Origin: Bordetella parapertussis | GTDB lineage: Bacteria; Pseudomonadota; Gammaproteobacteria; Burkholderiales; SG8-39 | DNA: 5,197 nt | NCBI GenBank assembly: GCA_945906975.1 | Contig: CAMDRY010000253.1 | Span: forward strand, 1 to 5,197 | Reading direction: 5' to 3' | Shown: in pieces, positions 1 to 5,197 of the stretch | Position numbering within the stretch: the stretch's first letter is position 1 | Layout: the number at the start of each line of letters is the position of its first letter | Translations under genes and position numbers: made by a program | Notes under the pieces: model-generated | Seen by the model: only the letters and a program-made list of their open reading frames with translations | Databases searched by the model: none | What the model was told of the DNA's origin: nothing

Positions 1-1052
1 TCGAGGAGGTCATCATGGGTTGCGTCCTGCCGGCGGGCCTTGGGCAAGCGCCGGCACGCCAGGCCTCGCTGGGGGCGGGGCTGCCGCTTTCAGCCGGCTG
101 CACCACCATCACCAAAATGTGCGGATCGGGCATGAAGGCGGCGATGCTCGCGCACGATCTGCTCGCCGCGGGCAGCAACGACATCATGGTTGCCGGCGGC
201 ATGGAATCGATGAGTAACGCCCCCTACCTGCTGCCCAAGGCACGCGGCGGCTATCGCATGGGTCACGGCCAGGTCATAGACCACATGTTCTACGACGGTC
301 TGGAGGACGCCTACATCCGTGACGAAAAAGGCGGCGGCCGACTGATGGGCAGCTTCGCCGAAGAATGCGCCGACAGCTTCGGCTTCACCCGCGAAGCCCA
401 GGATCGGTTCGCCATCACCTCGCTCGAACGCGCACAAAAAGCCAATAACGAAGGCAGCTTTACCTGGGAAACGACGCCCGTTTCCATCAAGGCCGGCAAG
501 GACGAGCGCCTGATGGAAAAAGACGAGCCGCCCTTCAATGCCAAGTTCGACAAAATTCCCACGCTCAAACCGGCTTTTCGCAAGGACGGCACAATAACGG
601 CCGCCAACGCTTCGTCCATATCCGACGGCGCCGCGGCCCTCGTCATGATGCGCCGCTCCACCGCTGAAAAACTGGGCCTGACCCCACTAGCGGTAATCGC
701 AGGACACAGTACTCATGCGCAGCAACCGGCGCTGTTTACCACAGCGCCCGTGGGCGCGATCCGCAAAGTGTTTGAAAAAACCGGCTGGAGCGCGGGCAAG
801 GTCGACCTGTATGAAATCAACGAGGCCTTTGCCGTGGTCACCATGGCCGCCATGCAGGAGCACAAGCTGCCGCACGACAAGGTCAACATCCATGGCGGCG
901 CCTGCGCCCTCGGCCATCCCATCGGCGCCTCCGGCGCACGCATCCTCGTCACCCTCATCGGCGCGTTGCGCAAAACCGGCGGACGCCGCGGCGTCGCCAG
1001 CCTGTGTATAGGCGGCGGCGAGGCGACCGCCATGGCTATCGAATTGCTCTGA
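1..1052 (+). CDS. Acetyl-CoA C-acetyltransferase (thiolase), 5'-truncated by the window edge
   Basis: Thiolase-superfamily enzyme that reversibly joins two acetyl-CoA to acetoacetyl-CoA or cleaves 3-ketoacyl-CoA; cytoplasmic, normally a homotetramer. The reading frame is already open at base 3 (E-E-V-I before the first Met at 15), so the true start lies upstream; compared with the usual ~390 residues about 50 N-terminal ones are missing. Numbering from the Met at 15: nucleophilic Cys36 in TKMCGSGMKA, NEAF at 269-272, His301 in GGACALGHPIGASG, and the second catalytic Cys331 in CIGGGEATAMAIE. All catalytic elements are present, so the visible part looks functional. The CIGGGEATA ending suggests a biosynthetic/AtoB-like or beta-ketothiolase subgroup, but exact chain-length specificity cannot be read. 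It is followed by a repeat element and an acyl-CoA dehydrogenase relic, consistent with a fatty-acid or branched-chain acyl-CoA operon. Stop is TGA at 1050-1052. Confidence 0.95.
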   Translation, partial: EEVIMGCVLPAGLGQAPARQASLGAGLPLSAGCTTITKMCGSGMKAAMLAHDLLAAGSNDIMVAGGMESMSNAPYLLPKARGGYRMGHGQVIDHMFYDGLEDAYIRDEKGGGRLMGSFAEECADSFGFTREAQDRFAITSLERAQKANNEGSFTWETTPVSIKAGKDERLMEKDEPPFNAKFDKIPTLKPAFRKDGTITAANASSISDGAAALVMMRRSTAEKLGLTPLAVIAGHSTHAQQPALFTTAPVGAIRKVFEKTGWSAGKVDLYEINEAFAVVTMAAMQEHKLPHDKVNIHGGACALGHPIGASGARILVTLIGALRKTGGRRGVASLCIGGGEATAMAIELL

Positions 1053-1057
1053 AAGTC

Positions 1058-1211
1058 GGTGAACGGCTAATGCTGAATAGGGAATGGGGAATGGGGAATA
1101 GAAAATGGTAAAGCCCGGACATCAAATGCCCCCACCTACCCGTTCCCGATTCACCATTCACTATTCACTATTCACTATTTCCCATTTCCCATTTCCCGTT
1201 CACCTTTTACC
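1058..1211. repeat. Inverted heptanucleotide-repeat element (two facing arms of 7-bp units)
   Basis: The left arm (1058-1113) divides into eight 7-nt units such as GGTGAAC, AGGGAAT, GGGGAAT, GGGGAAT and AGAAAAT. The right arm (1142-1211) divides into ten units: GTTCCCG, ATTCACC, three ATTCACT, three ATTTCCC, GTTCACC and TTTTACC. The arms are inverted: GGTGAACGG at 1058-1066 is the exact reverse complement of CCGTTCACC at 1196-1204. Continuing inward unit by unit in phase, I count 41 of 56 matching positions. About 28 bp of non-repetitive sequence (1114-1141) lies between the arms. RNA or single-stranded DNA here could fold into a long imperfect hairpin. Because the period is 7 the tract has no fixed reading frame and is not coding. 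It fills the gap between the thiolase stop and the first codon of the acyl-CoA dehydrogenase relic. Heptanucleotide tandem repeats are known in bacteria, notably in cyanobacteria; I cannot assign this one to a named family. Confidence 0.85.
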
Positions 1212-1218
1212 GTAACCC

Positions 1219-1407
1219 ATGCTGCTCAGTCCAGAACAGGAAATGATTCACGACGCCATCCAGATCCACGACGGCTACGGCTAGGTCAACGACGTCCCGG
1301 TAGGGCGGATCTACCGCGATGTTAGAGTGTGCTAAATATATGAGGGTGCCAGCGACATTCAACGATTGGTCATAGGGCGCGCCATCGCCAGCCAGGCCGG
1401 TTCATAA
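1219..1407 (+). pseudogene. Acyl-CoA dehydrogenase relic: N-terminus joined to C-terminus, two in-frame stops
   Basis: Reading from ATG 1219 in one frame gives MLLSPEQEMIHDA, typical of the first residues of an acyl-CoA dehydrogenase, running straight into AIQIHDGYG, then a TAG stop (1282-1284), [16 protein letters not shown], a TAA stop (1333-1335), IYEGASDIQRLVIGRAI and a final TAA (1405-1407). The later pieces match the family's C-terminal signature (remembered consensus [34 protein letters not shown], given here as approximate). A full-length enzyme has ~380 residues; only 62 codons remain, so about 320 central codons, including most of the FAD and acyl-CoA sites, are gone. The stops fall where the consensus has Tyr and Gln, each one base change away. 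Other changes (Gly to Asp in HDGYG, Phe to Val, Glu to Gly, Thr to Ala) indicate relaxed selection. The retained Glu in IYEG points to the short/medium-chain type rather than isovaleryl-CoA dehydrogenase, which has a Gly there. No Shine-Dalgarno sequence precedes the ATG. Confidence 0.88.
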
Positions 1408-1411
1408 GGAG
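1406..1411 (+). promoter_or_regulatory. Ribosome binding site of the isomerase-family gene
   Basis: AAGGAG lies 7 nt before the ATG at 1419, an ideal Shine-Dalgarno match and the strongest one in the window. It supports that start codon. Its first two bases are part of the final TAA of the acyl-CoA dehydrogenase relic (TAAGGAG), so the downstream gene was once tightly coupled to the intact dehydrogenase gene. Confidence 0.75.
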
Positions 1412-1418
1412 CGACGAC

Positions 1419-2021
1419 ATGCCGCAAGTAATCGATTTTTATTTTGATTTTTCCTCGCCCTACGGCTACATCGCCAGCCAAAAGGTAGAGGCACTGGCGG
1501 CCAGGCACGGGCGCAGCGTCACCTGGCGACCCATCCTGCTCGGTGCGGTGATGAAGATCACCGGCGGCGCGCCGCTGCCCGGCATTCCACTCAAGGGCGA
1601 TTACGCACGGCATGATTTTGCCCGCAGCGCGAAATTCCACGGCGTGGACTACCGCCTGCCCACGGCCTTTCCGATTGCATCGCAAGCCCCGGCACGCGCA
1701 TTTTACTGGCTCAACCAGCACGATCCGGTGCGCGCCAAGGCGCTCGCCGCCGCGCTCTATCACGCCTATTTCGTCGACGACATCAACATTTCCAATCCAG
1801 AAGACACCATCGCGGTGAGCGCGAAATTCGGCCTCGACGCCGAAAAGCTTCGCGCCGCGCTGAACGATCCCGCCATCAAGGATGCGGTGAAAAACGAGGT
1901 GGATGCGGCAATCGGGCTCGGCGTGTTCGGCTCACCCTACATCATCGTGGACGGCGAGCCCTTCTGGGGTGCGGACCGCCTTGATCAAATCGACAAATGG
2001 CTGGAAACGGGGGGATGGTGA
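1419..2021 (+). CDS. 2-hydroxychromene-2-carboxylate isomerase family protein (DsbA/GST-kappa fold)
   Basis: 200-residue cytoplasmic protein with no signal peptide. The N-terminal beta strand carries FDFSSPYGYIAS (residues 9-20), the family signature in which Ser replaces the catalytic Cys of DsbA; the Ser12/Ser13-Pro14 region corresponds to the glutathione-contacting site. An all-helical insertion occupies roughly residues 60-150. The C-terminal half has GVFGSPYIIVDGEPFWGADR (168-187) with the conserved cis-Pro173, then a final helix. The length matches the family (about 195-205). The characterised member NahD isomerises 2-hydroxychromene-2-carboxylate in naphthalene degradation using glutathione, but no aromatic-degradation genes are visible here, so the substrate is unknown; many paralogues sit in acyl-CoA operons. 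The start is fixed by AAGGAG 7 nt upstream. The 3' end overlaps the next gene by 7 nt, indicating translational coupling. Stop is TGA at 2019-2021. Confidence 0.9.
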   Translation: MPQVIDFYFDFSSPYGYIASQKVEALAARHGRSVTWRPILLGAVMKITGGAPLPGIPLKGDYARHDFARSAKFHGVDYRLPTAFPIASQAPARAFYWLNQHDPVRAKALAAALYHAYFVDDINISNPEDTIAVSAKFGLDAEKLRAALNDPAIKDAVKNEVDAAIGLGVFGSPYIIVDGEPFWGADRLDQIDKWLETGGW

Positions 2022-2617
2022 GCGCTATCAAACGTCTTTGTGTTTTTTGCGGCTCCAACAGCGGCGCCAGCCCGGCCTATGAGGCGGCTGCGCGCGCCAT
2101 GGGTCAGGCGCTGGCCCGTCGCGGCATCACGCTGGTCTACGGCGGCGGCAATATCGGGCTGATGGGGGCGATCGGCGACGCCGTCATGGCCGCCGGCGGA
2201 GAGGCCATCGGCATTATTCCCGAAGCCCTGATGCGCAAAGAGCACGGCCATCGCGGCATTACCGAATTGCGCGTGGTCAAGTCCATGCACGAGCGCAAGG
2301 CCATGATGGCCGACCTCGTCGACGGCTTTATCGCCATGCCCGGCGGCTACGGCACCCTCGAGGAGTACTGCGAGGTGCTGACCTGGACGCAACTGGGGTT
2401 TCACCGCAAGCCCTGCGGCCTGCTCAACGTGGCCGGATTCTACGACCCGCTGCTGGCCTTTTTTGACCGTGCCACCGAGCAGCAATTCGTGCGCATGGAA
2501 CACCGCCCCCTGGTGTTGGCCGAGACCGACCCGGATACGCTCATAGAACGTATGAGCGCGTGGGAACCGCCGCCGGTGCAAAAATGGTTTGCGAAAAAAG
2601 CCGAAGATCCGCGCTGA
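2015..2617 (+). CDS. LOG family protein (TIGR00730; putative cytokinin riboside 5'-monophosphate phosphoribohydrolase)
   Basis: About 200-residue Rossmann-fold protein. Numbering from Met at 2015: nucleotide-binding CGSNSG (12-17), YGGGNIGLMG (42-51), the MHERK segment with the catalytic Arg (residues 91-95), and the family hallmark PGGYGTLEE (109-117). Characterised LOG enzymes remove ribose 5-phosphate from cytokinin nucleotides or more generally hydrolyse AMP-type nucleotides; the bacterial physiological substrate is usually uncertain. The frame is open from an ATG at 1997, but I prefer 2015 because homologues begin just before the (K/R)-R-(L/I)-CVFCGS strand and a purine-rich GGAAACGGGGGG run precedes it; GTG at 2018 is an alternative. 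The start overlaps the isomerase stop within ATGGTGA, so the two are probably co-translated. Nothing in the leucine pathway requires this enzyme, so its presence is a context oddity rather than a functional clue. Stop is TGA at 2615-2617. Confidence 0.9.
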   Translation: MVSAIKRLCVFCGSNSGASPAYEAAARAMGQALARRGITLVYGGGNIGLMGAIGDAVMAAGGEAIGIIPEALMRKEHGHRGITELRVVKSMHERKAMMADLVDGFIAMPGGYGTLEEYCEVLTWTQLGFHRKPCGLLNVAGFYDPLLAFFDRATEQQFVRMEHRPLVLAETDPDTLIERMSAWEPPPVQKWFAKKAEDPR

Positions 2618-2647
2618 ACCAGGCCCTGACAGCAGACCAATACCACC

Positions 2648-4255
2648 ATGCCCGCGATCAAGACCAAGCTCACTCCGCGCAAGGCTGATTTCGCCGCCAA
2701 TGCCACCGCCATGGCGGCGCTGGTCGCCGACCTGCGCGACAAGATCGCGCAGGTTTCGCTCGGCGGCGGCGAGCAGGCGCGCGCGCGGCACACGGCGCGC
2801 GGCAAGATGCTGCCGCGCGAGCGCGTGCGGGCACTACTGGACCCCGGATCGCCGTTCCTGGAAATCGCGCAACTCGCCGCGATGGGCATGTACAACAACG
2901 ATGCGCCCGGCGCCGGCATCATCACCGGCATAGGCCGCGTCTGCGGCCAGGAGTGTGTCATCGTCGCCAATGACGCCACGGTCAAGGGTGGTACGTATTA
3001 CCCGATGACAGTGAAGAAACACCTGCGTGCCCAGGACATCGCGCGCGACAACCGTCTGCCCTGCATTTACCTGGTCGATTCGGGTGGCGCCTTCCTGCCC
3101 GAACAAGACGATGTCTTCCCGGACCGCGATCACTTCGGGCGAATTTTTTACAACCAGGCGACGATGTCGGCGCTGGGTATTGCGCAAATCGCCGTCGTCA
3201 TGGGGTCGTGCACGGCCGGCGGCGCCTATGTGCCGGCCATGTCGGATGAGTCGGTCATCGTCAAGGAACAGGGCACGATTTTTCTCGGCGGCCCGCCCCT
3301 CGTCAAAGCCGCCACCGGTGAGATCGTCAGCGCCGAGGAACTGGGCGGCGCCGACGTCCACACCCGCATCTCCGGTGTATCCGACCATTACGCCCAGGAT
3401 GACGCGCACGCGCTGGCCATCGCACGGCGCATCGTCGGCCACCTCAACCGCAAAAAGAACGTGACGCTGGCCTTGCGCGACCCGCAGGAGCCGCTCTATC
3501 CAGCCGCCGAACTGGGCGGCGTCATTCCCGCCGACACGCGCAAGCCCTACGACATCCGCGAGGTCATAGCCCGCCTCGTCGACGGCTCGGAGCTGGACGA
3601 GTTCAAGCAAAACTATGGCACCACGCTGGTCACCGGCTTCGCCCATATCCACGGCTATCCGGTGGGCATCGTTGCCAACAACGGCATCCTTTTTTCCGAG
3701 TCGGCCCTGAAGGGCGCGCACTTCATCGAGTTGTGCGCGCAGCGCGGCATTCCGCTGGTATTTTTACAGAACATCACCGGCTTCATGGTCGGTAAGAAAT
3801 ACGAAGCCGGCGGCATCGCCAGCGACGGCGCGAAAATGGTCACCGCCGTGGCCTGCGCCAACGTGCCCAAGTTCACCGTTATCATCGGCGGCTCATTTGG
3901 CGCCGGCAATTACGGCATGTGCGGCCGCGCCTTCAACCCGCGCTTTGTGTGGATGTGGCCCAATGCGCGCATCTCGGTGATGGGTGGCGAACAGGCGGCA
4001 AGCGTGCTCGCCACGGTGCGCCGCGACGGCATCGAGGCCAGGGGCGGCCAATGGCCGGCCGCCGATGAAGCCGCCTTCAAGCAAGCCATACTCGAGCAGT
4101 ACGAAACCCAGGGTCATCCTTATTACGCCAGCGCCCGCTTGTGGGACGACGGCGTCATCGCCCCCGAGGACACGCGCCGCGTGCTGGGCCTGGCGATTTC
4201 AGCGGCCCTCAACGCCCCGATAGCGCCGACAAGCTTCGGCGTGTTCCGGATGTAG
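2648..4255 (+). CDS. liuB: 3-methylcrotonyl-CoA carboxylase, carboxyltransferase (beta) subunit
   Basis: 535-residue acyl-CoA carboxyltransferase that moves the carboxyl group from carboxybiotin on the alpha subunit to 3-methylcrotonyl-CoA, giving 3-methylglutaconyl-CoA in leucine/isovalerate catabolism. It has two crotonase-like halves. N half: [12 protein letters not shown] (114-125), [20 protein letters not shown] (141-160), and the CoA/oxyanion region [16 protein letters not shown] (186-201). C half: [20 protein letters not shown] (344-363), the hallmark [11 protein letters not shown] (372-382) with [14 protein letters not shown] after it, and [20 protein letters not shown] (414-433). No Cys4 zinc finger, so it is not AccD. 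The [14 protein letters not shown] segment and the ending TSFGVFRM are typical of MCC beta, and the length equals that of the Pseudomonas enzyme as I remember it. Geranyl-CoA carboxylase (AtuC) is the main alternative; I have not assigned the substrate-pocket residues. No clear Shine-Dalgarno precedes ATG 2648, which lies 30 nt after the LOG gene. Confidence 0.93.
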   Translation: MPAIKTKLTPRKADFAANATAMAALVADLRDKIAQVSLGGGEQARARHTARGKMLPRERVRALLDPGSPFLEIAQLAAMGMYNNDAPGAGIITGIGRVCGQECVIVANDATVKGGTYYPMTVKKHLRAQDIARDNRLPCIYLVDSGGAFLPEQDDVFPDRDHFGRIFYNQATMSALGIAQIAVVMGSCTAGGAYVPAMSDESVIVKEQGTIFLGGPPLVKAATGEIVSAEELGGADVHTRISGVSDHYAQDDAHALAIARRIVGHLNRKKNVTLALRDPQEPLYPAAELGGVIPADTRKPYDIREVIARLVDGSELDEFKQNYGTTLVTGFAHIHGYPVGIVANNGILFSESALKGAHFIELCAQRGIPLVFLQNITGFMVGKKYEAGGIASDGAKMVTAVACANVPKFTVIIGGSFGAGNYGMCGRAFNPRFVWMWPNARISVMGGEQAASVLATVRRDGIEARGGQWPAADEAAFKQAILEQYETQGHPYYASARLWDDGVIAPEDTRRVLGLAISAALNAPIAPTSFGVFRM

Positions 4256-4348
4256 AGCGGCAATGATGCGCCAACCCAGCTTCAATACAGCGCCGGCGCC
4301 GTCCTATAGCCGCCTTCCCCATACTATTTTCATCCCTATAGAACCCCT

Positions 4349-5197
4349 ATGAGCAAAGCCGCGAAATTCAAACACCTGCTAATCCAGATTAACCAGGGCG
4401 TGGGCCTCATCTGGTTAAACCGCCCGGACCTGCGCAATGCCTTCAACGACGACATGATCGCCGAGCTGACGGCGGCACTAAAAACACTCGAAGCCGACAC
4501 TGCCGTGCGCGCCGTGGTGCTGGCCGGCACGGGACCGGCTTTTTGCGCCGGTGCCGACCTCAACTGGATGAAGCGCATGTCCGGCTACAGCGTTGCGCAA
4601 AACCACGCCGATGCGATGGGCATGGCCAGCATGCTCAACACGCTCTACATGCTGAAAAAGCCGACCATCGCACGCGTGCATGGCGCCGCCTTTGCCGGCG
4701 GGGTGGGGCTTATCGCCGCCTGCGACATCGCCGTGGCCGCATACGAAGCAGAGTTTTGCCTGTCTGAAGCAAAGCTGGGGCTGATCCCGGCCACCATCAG
4801 CCCCTATGTGATCCGGGCGATGGGCGAGCGCGCTTCGCGCCGCTACTTCCTGTCCGCCGAGCACTTCACCGCCGCCGAGGCCTACCGTATCGGCCTGGTA
4901 AGCGACATCACGCCGCTCGCCGAACTCGACGAGCGTATCAACGCGCTGCTCGAGCAGTTGCTGCTGTGCGGTCCGAGCGCGCAAGCACTGTCCAAGGATC
5001 TCATCCGCGCCGTCGCCGGCAGTGCCATCAACGCCGGCATGATCAGCGACACGGCCAGTCGCATCGCCACGGCGCGGGCCTCCGCCGAGGGCCGGGAGGG
5101 CGTCGCCGCCTTCCTCGAAAAACGCAAGCCGGTTTGGAACAAACCGGCCGCTGCGGCAAAAAAATCAGCCGCCAAAAAAGTCGCCGCCAAACCGGCG
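4349..5197 (+). CDS. liuC: Methylglutaconyl-CoA hydratase / enoyl-CoA hydratase (crotonase family), 3' end beyond the window
   Basis: Open for 283 codons from ATG 4349 to the window edge with no stop. Crotonase fold: LNRPDLRNAF (23-32), first oxyanion-hole strand FCAGADLNWM (65-74), second oxyanion segment HGAAFAGGVGLIAACD (111-126), then FCLSEAKLGLIPATISPYV (136-154). Glu140 matches the second catalytic Glu of rat crotonase (Glu164), whereas the first (Glu144) is Gly120, a pattern I associate with bacterial LiuC/GnyH proteins. Placed 93 nt after MCC beta, it most likely hydrates 3-methylglutaconyl-CoA to HMG-CoA; a generic enoyl-CoA hydratase remains possible. The normal family C-terminus is FLEKRKPVW (255-263); here it continues as a Lys/Ala-rich tail from residue 264 to the edge (e.g. 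AAKKSAAKKVAA), so the gene is at least 20 codons longer than usual. No Shine-Dalgarno is visible, but alignment of the N-terminus with the family supports this start. Confidence 0.9.
   Translation, partial: MSKAAKFKHLLIQINQGVGLIWLNRPDLRNAFNDDMIAELTAALKTLEADTAVRAVVLAGTGPAFCAGADLNWMKRMSGYSVAQNHADAMGMASMLNTLYMLKKPTIARVHGAAFAGGVGLIAACDIAVAAYEAEFCLSEAKLGLIPATISPYVIRAMGERASRRYFLSAEHFTAAEAYRIGLVSDITPLAELDERINALLEQLLLCGPSAQALSKDLIRAVAGSAINAGMISDTASRIATARASAEGREGVAAFLEKRKPVWNKPAAAAKKSAAKKVAAKPA

Noticed and set aside
1058..1204. Miniature transposon with terminal inverted repeats
   Set aside because: The 9-bp inverted match is part of the heptamer periodicity, the repeat continues beyond it on the right (1205-1211), and no target-site duplication flanks it.
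1058..1211. CRISPR array
   Set aside because: Units are 7 bp, contiguous and without spacers, and the arms are inverted relative to each other.
1322..1345. AT-rich TGCTAAATA resembling an extended -10 promoter box upstream of the isomerase gene
   Set aside because: Only a poor match to TATAAT, no -35 element at the right distance, and it is explained by the relic's Cys-stop-Ile-Tyr codons.
1219..1407. Functional small gene using stop-codon readthrough or recoding at TAG 1282 and TAA 1333
   Set aside because: The central catalytic body of the dehydrogenase is missing, two different stops are present and conserved residues have drifted; decay is far simpler.
1985..2791. Minus-strand open frame of 268 codons across the isomerase, LOG and carboxyltransferase genes
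   Set aside because: It lies antisense to the strongly recognisable LOG protein, has low-complexity His/Gly/Ala composition and matches no family I know; a shadow of GC-rich coding sequence.
2834..3721. Minus-strand open frame of 295 codons inside the carboxyltransferase gene
   Set aside because: Entirely antisense to conserved MCC beta sequence; composition typical of a shadow frame.
4290..4299. Palindrome GCGCCGGCGC between MCC beta and hydratase as a terminator stem
   Set aside because: No loop and no following T-run; short GC palindromes are expected in this base composition.

Overview
The window comes from a GC-rich bacterial chromosome. The gene families suggest a proteobacterium, probably beta- or gammaproteobacterial; this is inferred from remembered family resemblance, not a search. 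Every recognisable gene lies on the + strand. The core is part of a leucine/isovalerate (liu) type catabolic cluster: the carboxyltransferase (beta) subunit of 3-methylcrotonyl-CoA carboxylase (2648-4255) followed by a methylglutaconyl-CoA hydratase-type crotonase (4349 to the right edge). Together they would convert 3-methylcrotonyl-CoA to 3-methylglutaconyl-CoA and then to HMG-CoA. The biotin-carrying alpha subunit, HMG-CoA lyase and isovaleryl-CoA dehydrogenase are not in the window and may lie outside it.

Left to right: (1) an acetyl-CoA acetyltransferase (thiolase) that has lost about 50 N-terminal residues to the window edge, ending at 1052; (2) an intergenic heptanucleotide element, 1058-1211, made of two arms of 7-bp units facing each other as an imperfect palindrome; (3) directly after it, at 1219-1407, an unannotated acyl-CoA dehydrogenase relic: the first dozen or so codons joined in frame to the last ~50, with about 320 central codons missing and two in-frame stops; (4) a DsbA-fold protein of the 2-hydroxychromene-2-carboxylate isomerase family, 1419-2021; (5) a LOG/TIGR00730 family Rossmann protein overlapping it by 7 nt, 2015-2617; (6) the MCC beta subunit; (7) the hydratase, which runs off the right edge with an unusual Lys/Ala-rich tail.

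Thiolase, MCC beta and hydratase fit a shared acyl-CoA role: leucine breakdown gives acetoacetate and acetyl-CoA, and thiolase handles acetoacetyl-CoA. The isomerase-like and LOG-like proteins have no obvious step in that pathway. The observations most worth a second look are the collapsed acyl-CoA dehydrogenase, the heptamer palindrome beside it, and the hydratase tail. I see no RNA gene, CRISPR array, insertion sequence or convincing terminator, and no evidence for a wholly new system.
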